The notes beneath the pieces were generated by a model. The model saw nothing but the letters and a program-made list of their open reading frames with translations, searched no databases and had not been told where the DNA came from. Both the position numbers and the translations under genes were made by a program. A DNA stretch of 64,000 nt from Saxidomus purpurata (Eukaryota > Mollusca > Bivalvia > Venerida > Veneridae), in contig JAFMSR010000008.1 of assembly GCA_022818135.1 (NCBI GenBank), positions 34,486,257-34,550,256 on the forward strand, given 5' to 3'. Positions 22,712-36,400 of this stretch are shown here, one piece after another (within the stretch, counting starts at the first letter, position 1; each line of letters opens with the position of its first letter).

Positions 22712-24520
22712 TATTTTTAGCTGAAATCTACAAGCCAAATATGAATAGAACAAACGATACTTTCACACGATGTTTAAGTGACTTCCTACGATTTTCAAAA
22801 TCTTAAAGCATCTCAAACTCTGTTGATTACTGCACTTTTAGCTTTGCGAACAATAATCACATCTGCCCTCGACACTGTGGTAAGTTTTTTTTTTTTTGAA
22901 TGCAGACCATTTGCTGGCGACAGACTAAAGGAACCCTAGTACATAAACAATGTCACTAGAAAGCATACAAAAGAATAATAGAAATGAGAATTGTGACTGG
23001 ACAATCCCTGCCTCCACATTAACCAACTTCACAATTCGGATGTTAATAATTATAAACTGTATATTATTAGCAATTTAACAGTGTATTGTGGGGATTTCCC
23101 TCATTATTTTGAAATTAGAGTCCCGGGTTTTAGGAGTCCGAGAATATGTTTGGTAGTCCCAGACAATGCGAAAAATAACAAGAAGTATCTTTTAAGAAAA
23201 GGTACACGGTGTAGAACCAAGTATGTGTCTTCAGTCATGTAAAGTACATATATCTTTTTATGTGTATCGCTTTCTGTGAGTTTTATACATTGTTCACTAA
23301 CACTGGCCTTGTAATATCCAGACAAATAGGCAATTAGTATATAAGTGTACTTGTGGCTCGTGCATACCAGACACACTGCATTTATATCAATATCATTTGG
23401 CTTATTTATCTGAACTATTTGTTGACAAGTGGAACTTTTTTTTGTTCCACGTTCTGTGGTAGTATAGAATAAAAACGAAAATGTAAAAAGTCCAAAACGG
23501 GGAAATACATTAAAAAAGACCCTTACAGACATTACACAGTATCTCTTAGGAAAAGAAAAACAGTCCATTTTAAAAACAATATTTGGTATAACTGGCTTGA
23601 ACACTATATACAACTGATCCATGTTAATAAACTAGTATTATTTGTGGAAAAAGAATCATGTACTATCGCACTTTAGTACTACTCGTGACACGACCGCTAC
23701 TGTCTAAGTATATAACCGGGAAGGAAATGATTGAATTCGTCAGTGAATTTTAATAAAATTTGATATCAGATATCGTTATTTTGAATCAAATGGAAAATAC
23801 CGTCTATACATGAATTTGTCAAAAAGAAATCGGTTTTCCGTTTCATATTTTAAAAAATGCAGACCTACAGATTTTTGTTTGGTTGAATTCTAAATGTCAG
23901 GTTTAACATATACATTTCATGTTAATTGCAAAAATTAATTATTACAGTTTGAAAAACAAATATATTTAAATTAAACTATGTCCCAGAAAAGGTTTGGTAA
24001 CCCGTCAGTCGTGTATTTTTACCATTGTAATGCAATAGTCATGACAATGAATAAATATCTGCTGTCAGAAATCTCATCAAATTCAGTAGGGGGCTTTGCC
24101 AAGACAACATGTCAATTTTATTTGAGTGGTTTTTACGCTATTGATTTGCTGACAACTTGTATAAGTAGCTTACTTCGTATAAGCAATCACACTAATGCCT
24201 GGCATCACATTTTCACTTCTCCGAATTTCCATTGATTGCTTTGATTTAGAATTGTTTTTTTTTCCTAGGTTATTTTTGTGTGTGTGAAAACAATAGATGG
24301 ATTGCTAAGAGAAAAAAAAACGTGTGTTACTTTTTGTATGGATCAAAGAGGCTAATGAACTATATGATATGAAAAATAAAGAGTTTGTTTAACCACATTT
24401 CATTGCAATTGATGCACTATCAAAATGACAATTTGTGTAAATACATATAAATTAAAAGGGTTGGATAATAAGTTCTACCAATATTATTAAGTGTCCTCCC
24501 CTAAAATACAAAACAAGAGT
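22712..24520. other. Intergenic, possible promoter of the LRR/EF-hand gene
   Basis: No repeat or convincing gene is seen. A 172-codon minus-strand frame at 23,104-23,622 starts with ATG but has low-complexity, non-domain composition and is taken as chance. The last few hundred bases probably include the promoter and 5' UTR of the gene starting at 24,521; TATA-like strings are too common in this AT-rich DNA to assign one. Confidence 0.35.
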
Positions 24521-27500
24521 ATGGAGAAACAGATTGTAGCACGCCTGAGACTCTTGTCGGATGAACAGAGGAAGCAGAATCTGCCCGAAAAAAACGTGCA
24601 GATTGAAGAATGGATAAGTAGTGTGAACCAGCAATCAAAACACTGGACACCGTCTACCGTCCCCTTTAGTATACTTTCGGAGACGGTGAACTGCAAAACA
24701 CCCCTTCTGGAACGCCAAGACAGCGGACTTGAATCTGCAAGTGTAAGCGGAAGAAGCTCCGCCGAAACACAAACATTTCGTCGTCTAGTTACTAGTAAGT
24801 GATCATTTACTGCTTTATATTTTGTTAACCATGCTGGTCTTCGGAAATCCTTGACGTATTCTTAAATAATAATATCAAGCATAATAGAAATATGTTGCCT
24901 AATTTTCTATACAGAGCGAAATCAAATTAATATACTGTAGTTTACTTGAAAAGGCAGAGCAAGCCGAGACATAAAGTCTGATGGACCACGGTCATTAACG
25001 AGATATTGTGACATACATACACTCTATTGCGCATTGTGGTCCTCATAGCTGTACTGACGTGACTGCTTAAAGGTTAAAGTGCTGTTTGAACTACGACTGT
25101 TCTGCAACATTGTTAATGTTATTTCCGTACAATATAGAATCTCGTATTGCTCTTTAAAATACTGCTGTCTTAATGTCAACATGCATTAGCAGGATACCTT
25201 AGGGGTTAACACATTTCTAGTCTGATAAAATGTTGTGATTTTTTCGTGCAGATCGACGACAGTTTCAGAAAACGACACTTCCCTCTAGAAGCAGATCTTT
25301 TCAGAGACTTGACCTACCAAAAGCGGTTCGAATGTACCGGAAAGCATGTCGACGGCTAGGTATTCTGCCATTGCGTCGGGTACTAGGGCAATTTGGACGA
25401 TCGCGAATTATACTGAAAGATTTATGCATGGCTGCTGCCGATGTGAGGGCAACTTGCAAGGGACTTGTGGTAAGCTGTGGCTAATTTGTCCTTTTTGAGT
25501 CGTCATGGTTATCACAAAGTGAAGTAGCGAATTTCTTATATTGTTATATGCAATCGGACACCCAGAGTTTGACCCGTTATTTTTTAAAGCACCATAGCCG
25601 ATATGTTAAACCGGTGCCGCGTTTCTAGTAGACGATCGCCTGAACAACACATATACTTTAAAAGTGATGTTACCATTTAAAGTGACCACTACAAAACATT
25701 AATCACTGATTGCTTCTACATGTGCTTCAAACATGAACATCCTCAAAGTTAACCAAAATACATATTGATCTGTATCAGAGTTTTATTTCCACTGAATATG
25801 GAGAATTCTGTGAAAATCGTTTTTGACTATCCTCGTCAAAATTGAAAATCCCCCTTTCTGTTTAGGTGTGTTTTATTTTATATCTTTCGATGAGAGAAAT
25901 AACTCCGCATATGACTCATTATATACATGTTTTCAAAGTATGTAGTGTGTTTTCAGCATTATTCTTTACCATAATCCAACATGGAAATTTTGAAGGGTAG
26001 AATAATAAACGGGGTTACCCAGCAGGGGCCTCAGAAACATTTATATTTTGCCAAAAGCACGACAAAGCATAGGATTTTATTTGAATGCATTATTGTTAGT
26101 GTATTTAAACAAATGGGACGATTTCGCGTTCGTCACTTTGGACTCTATGTTTGTTTTCACTCCATATAAAACTGTTGTGATACATTTGTGCTGCTTTGTA
26201 TTTCTTCTTTTTTTAGTTCGTAGCCACTTTTATGGAAATAGCCGGTCTCAGTTTGCGTTTCACTTATTTTTTTTTAGCACGAAACATCAGCTACATATCT
26301 GGACGTATCCGGGAATTCTCTGGGTGCCTTTAGTTATGAATATGTTCTACAAATGCTTGCAGCTAATCAGATCTTCAAAGAACTGGTATGTCATCTACAT
26401 TTTATAAAAAAAAATTATACACTACAATACTGCGTTATTTTTAATCTTATAGTTCTAAACATCGTATCATTTTGGTCATGTCCTACACGGTTTCTCGACT
26501 GTACCTCCCAAAAATGAAAGTATGTCTTCACTGTAACATGTACGATTTCTCTACTTAATAAAGAGATCCACGGAACTGCAGCTTGTAGGCTGTGAGTTCT
26601 ATGTTTCGGGTTATTACTAATAACTCATAACATGGAACTCACAGCTCAAGTTCTATTACAACTAAAAAATCGAGAGAAAATGTGGCGGCAAATATCTTAA
26701 TAATGTTTGTTAACAACTCTGTAATAATAGTTTTATAAAGATAATCATAACTTGTTAGTTCAATGCGGCGATAAAACGAATGCATTAGTCAAACAATGCA
26801 ATTTAGAATGGATCTCCTTGAATTCCTTTTGGGTCATGCCTCCACATCAACCATCACCAATTTCCAAAATATTTACATGTCGGTTTTGTTTGTTGGCCCG
26901 CTGTGATACAAGTATCACAGCTTTTTTTGTTGTTTTTGTCTTCTACGCGTAGACTTAAATTTGTAAAAAGTGCATGGAAACTTTATATTCTTGAAGTTGC
27001 GTGTGGAGAAAAAATGTCCCGCTGTGTAAAAATGTGTGCTTTAACTCGTACTATTAAAGTGACATTATGCACATTTTTAAAGTAAAATTCCAGCTGAAAT
27101 AGGTGTGTGTGAAAAGGGTAGAGGAAATAATAACTTTTAACCCAATACAACAAACTTTTCCTGCTACTAGTACGAAATAATAACTTTTCAAATATCACTT
27201 TTCCTATTTTGACTGGGAGCGTCAATTTAAAAAATAAACAAATGCATGCAGGAGTTGCTTCCCTTCCACTATAACACAAGGGAGATCACTGCCAAGAAAG
27301 GAATTATTATTTTATTAGTCCATTTTTTTTTAATATTCTAAAGCACCAACTTCTAATATTAATGCGGCATTGTCATTAGTTTAACACATTTAAATACACA
27401 GTAACCGAAAATTGCTTTTATAAAACTGTCACCAAAAATGCACTATGTGCAGTAAGATGAGCATATTGTCACTTTAAGAGTCATCGTCTTTAAAATGTAC

Positions 27501-30388
27501 AGGATAGGTAAGATATTTACTTACAAATAAAATGACGTAATATTGTTTTTTTGTTTGTTTGTTCTTTTTTGTAATTGAAGCATTGCAAATATGAAGCCAA
27601 GTAACCAACTACCAGGATTGCCCCGCATGCTCATTTTGAAGCTAATAACGTCTAACGTAATATTGATTTACATCAATAAATAAAAACCAAGATAGAGGAT
27701 AAGAACACAGAAAACAGTGGTCAGCTGGTTAAAGTTTCTATAATACCGGATAAAATTTTATAACCGTAGAAGTTTTAGTTATTCTTACATACCAGATCGG
27801 GATATCTACAGTTTTTACCAGTGCTGGAAAATCTCATCTTACACCCCCTAGTGTAATGTGACTAAATGACGACAGAACGAACTACTTTTATGAATGAATG
27901 TGTAAATTAATACAATACTAAAAGAAAATAGCGCGTAAATATTATTCATTAGTTTTATTTTATTTCTGCAACTATTTGAAGAATATGGTATGCAAGAAAA
28001 CGAATCCCGACAGAGCCTTGTTACCGCCAAAACAGTTACCCTCGAGCAAGATATTCCCATCTGCACGTGCAACCAGTGAAAGATTCTTATAATCCGCTAA
28101 TGCTTCGTTTGCAGATTATTTATGTAATGTTTAGATTATCAATTATGTGCTATTTGAAAACAATTTCTTATATAAATTTTGTCTAAGCTAGAATAACGGA
28201 AGTTCCGGATACTACAGATGCGAAAACAAATAGAACCTTGCGTTAGTGAGCAATAAAAACACAGAAAAACAAGAACATCAGCTGAAAATCGAGATACTTT
28301 GACGTTACGCCTAAATGTGCCGAGTTAGCTTGCGCGACGTCTAAGTGAATAAAATTGCAGCTTTTGTCTGGCTTTCCTTAAAAAGTATTAAAAAGTTACA
28401 TAGAAATAGTTGAATAATTATTTCAAACAGAATGTTATAAGCAAACGTGTGGTATGTATTAGATAGAGTACTGTTTGCGAGAATAATTATGTTATTTCGA
28501 GGGGCGTAGCCCCCGAGAAATGACGTAATTATTTGAGCAAACAGTCACTCTATCTGATTTGTATTATGGCACGTTGATAATGGCACGTACACCATCATGT
28601 ACATTTTGATTGACAGCTCACAGGCCCCGAAACATTGTGTGACGTAACAAAGTGGGTGGGATCACGTAAATATTGTTTGGTCACTCTGATCTTTGTCAGT
28701 TTCCTTAAAAAAGAACGCTAAGAAGGATAGATGAACACTGCATTATGGATATTTTAGAATTGCAGGATAATGTTTTGTTACAGATGGCTAATGAACTTGA
28801 ATTCAGTCAATTAGAAGAATTAGACGATATCATTCTTTCACAAGTTCCTTTAGATGCCGACGACATCATGCTTTCACAAATGAAAACTGCATGATATAAA
28901 CTGCTCAGGAGACTCGTGTTTCGAGTTCGTGTATATGTATGTCCACCCTTCCATTCCTCTTAAACATTTAAGTCAATTTTACAGAGCTACATCTTTCTTC
29001 TTTGGCAATTGTTGCTTGTTTTTGTTTTTGAAAAAAAAATCTGAAAAGTGTTCTCTATTGCAGATAGATCATGTGCTCTATTGTAGATAGAGCACGGTCT
29101 AAGCTCCGCCCTCATACACAATGCAAATTATCACAAATACAGTACAGTGTTTTCCTATACAAATATGCAGTAGCCATGATACAAGACTATATAATACTAA
29201 GTATTCAGATACTGATGATCAAAACATAAACTAAAGTTACATCTGACTTTGGTAATCGAGCAATACGAATACTTACCGGGAACAACTGAAACCGCAACGC
29301 AAGGAACACAAAATGAAATATTATAGCCCATGTCACCAAACTGCTGCCGCATAGAAATGATGGTCTGTTGCCTTGAACTGATGTATTTATATTACATGTA
29401 TATTATTATTATTTTGCAGTTCCGTGATTTAATTTTAAGTATTTGCATTTATTACGGCATGTATGGCCGGACATTGCATGCAGCATTTGTCCCCGTAATT
29501 ATAAAACTTTTTCATGCTCGACTACGTTTCGTGCTTAAACTTTGAAACAATGTAATATTCAACATGTAATAAATTCTTCATAAAATATGTCTGGCGTTCT
29601 TTCTAAAAGACATTTAAAACGAAATTCAATATCTGGTTCCTTTTGTTTTTCAGTGTAGAACGCTACAGGTGAAAAAAACATTTCTTGCTCAAACTGAGTC
29701 GAGAAAGATAGGGCACACATGGTCATTTTTACAGGCCCAAAAAGACAGCAACAACACATTAGACTTTGTACCAGTTTTCGTCAGAATTAACATGCCTTAT
29801 ACACGTCCGTCCCTAATGATTTTTAAAACTTTCACGATTCCAAGCATCATTACTTCAATACACTTTCACAGCACAACTTTGGTTTCGAATGGAAACTATT
29901 CTATTACTCTTTTTTTTCCAGCGAGCAATCATATGAACGATAAATTCATCGCAATATACACATTATCTATTTAAGGATTTTAAATAAAGGGTAAGGGTTA
30001 ATTGGTTATGATAAAAGTCATGACAAGATGTGCACTAGAGATGTTTCTTTTCTAAATGTTAGAACATTCCCTGACAAATGTTCATGTTTGTCAATATTGA
30101 GGTTCAATGGAGAGGATATTCTCGTTTTAAGATGCTGAAAGTCGTTATAAAAATATTTCATTCGTAATAGCGACATTTTCTCTCATCATAAAGAGATTTT
30201 AAAGTTTCTATAACGAACTTTATTTTCGTTATAACTTGTATTTATTAGATTGTCAGATCTCGCTATAACAAGATAAGAAAGTCGTTATCATAATTTTTAC
30301 TGGCAATGTCAACACAGACTTTTCTCGTTATAACATTCTTTATGTACAACTTATAAGATTTTTTTTTTTTTTTTTTTTTTTTTATTTT

Positions 30389-30482
<94 letters not shown>

Positions 30483-33400
30483 TTTTTAAAAAAAATTTTT
30501 TTTTTTTTTTGCGGGCCGTAGATGTCCTTTGCAAGACAATAATCTCCTTTTCGACTTGGTCAGAAATCAGCCAATGCATGTAGAAATTTTGAGCCCTAAT
30601 TGTCACCTTGACTTTCTAGGTAGTTTAATGGTTTTATTAACTAATAACTGTGTTAGATGTTTGTTTGTTTGTATTTATGTTTAAAGACATCAAGTAAGAC
30701 AAGCCTTTTAGCCTATAGAATCACCATGACACTAACTATCCTTAGCTTAAAATGTATAATGTCATATCTTGTTTGCCTGTATTTTCAGCGTCTTGCCGAA
30801 AACTGTCTGACAGGGACAGGAATCTTGTCAGTGTTAAAGCATTTTCAGACGTATAAAGTCATCACTGTACTGGATATCTCTGGCAACAGACTTTCCGACC
30901 GAGACGGGGTGGTAGTAGCTAATATAACAAAGGTTAGTAGACAGAGTGAAAGTTAGAAGACGGAATGGATAAGTAACATACATGTATAACAAAGGTTAAC
31001 AGACGGAGTGGTAGAAGCTAATATAACAAAGGTTAGTAGACAGAGTGAAGGTTAGAAGACGGAATGGATAAGTAACATACATGTATAACAAAGGTTAACA
31101 GACGGAGTGGTTGAAGCTAATATAACAGAGCCTGGTAGACGGAGTGGTAGTTGCCAATATAACAAAGGTTAATCGACGGAGTTGTAGTAGCTAATAGAAC
31201 AAAGGTGGGGGGGGTGGTAAGTTCATAAGACGAAGGTGGTTGGCGGAGTTAGCTTATATAAGAAAGGTTCATAGGGGGGGGAAAGTAGCTAATACAGGTT
31301 AGTGCAGTTGTAGAAGCTAATATAACAAAAGTTTGTAGCCATGATGAGGTTTTGCAGTTATTAACTAAAATAGCAAAGGTTAGTAGACGGAGTGGTAGTA
31401 GCTAATATCACAAAGGTTGGTAGATGGAGTGGTAAAAGTTCATATTACAAAGGTTTGGTAGGCGGAGTGGTAGTTGTTAATATAACAAAGATTTATAGAC
31501 GGAGTGAAAGTAGCTAATATCACAAAGGTCAGTACAGTTGTAGAAGCTAGTAATACAAATGTTTGTAGCCGGGATGAAGGTTAGTTGACGGAGTGGTATT
31601 AACTTAAATAACACAGGTTAGTAGACGGAGTGGTAGTAGCTAATATAAAAAGGTAAGTAGACGAAGTAGTACATGTAGCAGCTAATATAACAAAGTTTGG
31701 TAGACGGAGTGAAGATAAGTAGACGGAATGGTAGTAAATAATATAACACAGGTTAGTAGACGGAGTGGTAGTAGCTAATATAACAAACGTTATAGACGGA
31801 ATGAAAGAAGCTAATATCACAAAGGTTGGTAGACGAAGTGGTAGTAGCTAATTAGCAAAGATTTATAGATGGAGTGGCAGTACCTTATATGACGAAGGTT
31901 AGTTGACGGAGTGGTAGTTAATATCACAAAGGTTGGTAGACGGAGTAGTAGAAGCTAATACAACAAATGTTAGTGAATTAGTTGTAGTAGCTAATATAAC
32001 AAAGGTTAGTAGGAATGGCAGTACCTAATATCATAAATGTTAGTAGACGGAGTGGTAGTAGTTAGAAATACAAATGTTAGTATAGGCGGAGTGGTAGTAG
32101 CTAATGTAACCAAAGGTTAGTAGACGGAGTGGTAGAAGCTTACATAACAAATGTTAGAAGACGGAATGGTAGTAGTTAGTAATACAAATGTTGGTAGACG
32201 AAGTGGTAGTTGCTAATATAACAAATGTTGGTAGACGGAGTAAAGGTTAGCAGACGGAGTGATAGTTAATAATATAGTAGTTAGTAGTTAGTAATACAAA
32301 TGTTGGTAGACGAAGTGGTAGTAGCTAATATAACAAATGTCGGTAGACGGGGTGAAGGTTAGAAGACGGAGTGGTGGTAGCTAATAGAACAAAGGTAAGT
32401 AGACGGAGTTGAAGTAGCTAATGTAACAAAGGTTGGTAGTAAAATACTTGCTCAATTCGATATTGACGTGGCATATATCCAGCTTTCCAACACAAATACA
32501 CAAAACAGCAAAGATGACGGAATTGCATGTCTGAGGAAGCTAAATGAACTTGTAGAGAAGTGTTTATAAAGTAAATCGGATGTAAATTTATATTTAACAG
32601 TATTGTCAGGAAAAATGTATGGGATCTGTTATTATCATCTTCAGACATACCATTAGTAGATCTACTTGCAAGACTCACATTGCATTGACCTTTGTGTGCC
32701 TTTATCACGTTAACTATACTTGTAGATAAGCCCCCAGCTTCGGGTTTTACATGCGCACCATAACGAATTTAGAGAAGACGCCGGGAAAGCAATAGGCGGA
32801 GTAATAGGTAAGCTTTCGCTTGTACATTTACAATTACTGGTATATCATTAGGTAAACAAATTTCACATTTTTCAAATGTTTCCATTAAAAGTGAAGGTAT
32901 TTGTATCACAGGGCGAGAAAAAATGCACAGCCTGATAGTGGAGAACGATTTACTGACGTTTAAAAATAATACATGTATTATACCACATCATACAACACTA
33001 AATCAATTGACGTCGGCGTCGTTAAGTGCCATGTGGTAAATATTGAAAATGCAATCTAAGGGCCTTTTCCGGCATATATACCGAAACCAAACCGAATCAG
33101 AATGGAAAAAAAGAATACATTACAACAATACACATGTACAGTACACCAAAACCAAATGCGAACTGAAACAAAGAATACAACAAACGGGGTCTTCAAAATC
33201 AAACGATTTCAAGATGGAGACCGTTTTCTTTTTTCCAGGAATTGAACATCTGAACGAAACGGCTAATCGAAATGCTCAGATTTTCAACATCCAGTCATCC
33301 GTCACCAATCTTTCATTGAACCGGTCCAATAAATGATATTGGCCCTGATTTTGATATTGGCCATGTCTTCAAATTTTATGACATATCTTCCTATTTTATG

Positions 33401-36400
33401 ACGAATATTAGAGCTAATTAATACATGTAGTTATAAATAAATTTTACAAGATTCACAGGATGTCATTCACAATAATGTAGACTATAGAGACCATAGACTA
33501 TAGGCTCGTGCCACGGTCAGCTATTAGGATCGCTCACCGTCCGACGTTCGTCGTACTTCCATTCACCTTTTCCTCTGAAGCCAGGTGAGCGATATAGCGT
33601 CATCTTGGCCATTTTGTCTTTTCTGTTGTAGTATTTTATAACAATACAGATATCTAGCCACGTATATATACATGACCATACTACATTGTATTGTGTTTTC
33701 TATAATTTTCAGTATAGTATATACTGTGATATCCATCTCTTATACATTGTAAATATAAAAAAATACTGATTGTGTTTTTTTTCTGTTTTCTTCTTTTTAT
33801 GACTAGATCTACTGTATTCTTACTAAAATAACTGAATAAATTACGCTATAGTAGCCGTTTTCCATTTAGTCATTGTGATACATGTGTATTAATGTATGTC
33901 ACGTGGGACTCGTGCCTAAATAAATTTTTCGTAATAAACTCATTCTAGCTACAACAAATTGGTTGGAGGAATTGGACCTCAGTTGGAACCATTTACGGCA
34001 ACGAGGTGCCATTGGTATGGCCAAAGGACTGGAGGTATGGATGGAGTTTTGTTTACGTAGAACCTACGTTTGTATGTATGAATGGATCCATGAATTATTT
34101 TCTGAGTTTAACACCCGTTGCAACCGTGTTTCGGACATAATTACAGGCGGATAGTTACCTAACCATCGTTCCTGAGAAGAACTAGATCCCTCTTCTTTAC
34201 TCCTTAAGAAACTGCCAACTTTCTCACTTATAGAGACATATTCGGCCACAGGGCTCGAACCCGTGGCCCTCAATCTATGAGAGGTTACAGTGATTTCAAG
34301 TCATGCAGCAGCTCTAACAACTCGACCACGAACGCGGACTTTGAAAATGCATCTATTCTTAACCATCATTTACTCATTCTGTAGGCAAGAATACATAACT
34401 GTTTTAAGACTTTTAAAATAATTATGGACCTTTTTCTTCGTAAAAATTCTCCCAATTCTGGATTAGTTTGTCGTATCAGCTAAACTGTTTCGCAATTGCA
34501 TTGAAACTTGCATCGCGGTATATTTGTGTTTTGAATTATTTATATTGTATATAGCAAAACAACTCATTAGAATATGTCAATCTGGCATGGAATGGCTTTG
34601 GCTTTGAAGGCTGTGTGGCCCTTTCTGATGCTTTACGACAAAACACGTGTATTGAAAAGCTCGACCTTTCGTGCAATAGGATACACCCACCAGCGCTGCT
34701 TGAATTAATGAAAGGACTTCTTCACAACAAAGTTTTGAAGATACTTATAGTAAGTACATGGTGTTTAATATAAAAGAAATACCTAAAGTGGCTGTAAGAA
34801 ATATGCATGATATAGACAAAATGTTTGGTGAAGATAGTAAGCACTTGAAACTATGGATTTAAGAGATTTTAAACTCTAGGTTTAAGAGTTATGAATTATT
34901 GCGCACTTGGCACGTTAAAACCCAAATTAAAGACTTAAAATCTACTATATAACATCATCGTTTTAACGGGTCACGTAAGTCAAAGAATTATTGTGCATCG
35001 GCACCTGAGACTATAGTTTCAGGTATTAATGTGCATTTCACTTGCCATAGTAACATGGCATATGTAGCTTCTGCTGCTGATGTTGTTGTTTTGAAAAATA
35101 ATGATAATGGTAACATTTCATTAGAAACTTTTAAGTTTCACCAAGCCATTGTGAATTTATTATTTAAAAGCTATGATCAACTACTATTGCACTTGTGGAG
35201 TGACAGGTGTATATTAGGACTCGTACCAGAATAATTTTGATGAGTTCCATAATAGACTGTCCTCGTTTCACATGCTATTCACCCTCATCTGTGAACGAGT
35301 TTTTTTCAAAGCAAATCTACAATATACAATCAGTCTTCAAAACTGATAGGTACAGTATATGTAATTAAAACAAAGTCTGAAATATCGGCACTTTTGATGA
35401 GAACCGCGCATTTAGAACTTCAAAGGACAGCCTCTGACTAGTTTTACAGAATGTTTATATTTATTCAGCTTGACAGAAATCCCATCACTCCGTCGTTTGC
35501 TACTCTTTTACTAGAAGGTATCCAAAATGCACACGAGATGGCTTTAGAACAGCTCAGTCTTCAGGTAAGACATACTGTTTATAATATGTTACGAATTATC
35601 GCTGCCCTGCAGACGGGCTTGACACAGAATGTACAACGTTAGTCCTTCTTTACCAGTCTTATAAGAATCTTTCACTGCTTGCACGTGCAGATGGGAATAT
35701 CTGTCTCGATGGCTCTGCCAAGTTACCGCCAAAACAGTTCCCCGAGAGCCGGATATTCTCATCTGCACGTGCAGCCATTGATAGATTCTTTTTCTTGCAT
35801 ACCATTTCTACTTATAGTAGCAGAAATAAAATAAATCTAATGACTTATATTTACGCGCTATTTTCTTGTAGCAATGTATGAATTTACGCATTCATTCATA
35901 AAGTAGTTCGTTCTGACGTTATTAAGTCATCTAAGATGAGATCTGATAAAAACCTGCAGATATCTGGTATGCAAGAAATAGTTCTGCATGTTTCATATAC
36001 ATAGATTGGAAACCTCGTGAGAAATTTGCACAAGGAGCGTTTTTAATATGACAAATCCAAATCAGAGTCATTTTTTATGAATCATGAGTAAAACGGAAAC
36101 TCTACATTCGTTTCAAGGTATGACACAGTACACCTTTAACATAAACCTTTTACATAAACAGAAAAGAGTTCGCTGAAACCACACATCAAGGGTGAATTTA
36201 TTTCCGTCCGTGTTTTTCAGGGTGTTGTTGTTGACCGTGATTTTCAAGGAGTTCGTGAAAATATACAACAAGAGAGAAACTTCCGAGTGGAATATGAAAT
36301 GTCACTTCCGGTTACAAGCAGAAACAGAGATGACATGATGAAAGAGGTTATTATTCTAATTAAACATCATATACATCATTGGGCGAGATTCCCAGTCTCG

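Noticed and set aside
23104..23622. 172-codon minus-strand open frame
   Set aside because: It has an ATG, but the composition is that of translated AT-rich DNA, with no domain, no splice context and no neighbour relation.
24491..24520. Ten-codon extension of the LRR/EF-hand gene starting at 24,491
   Set aside because: It starts at GTG; ATG 24,521 has A at -3 and G at +4.
30388..30606. Lys-rich minus-strand frame
   Set aside because: It is the translation of a poly(T) tract.
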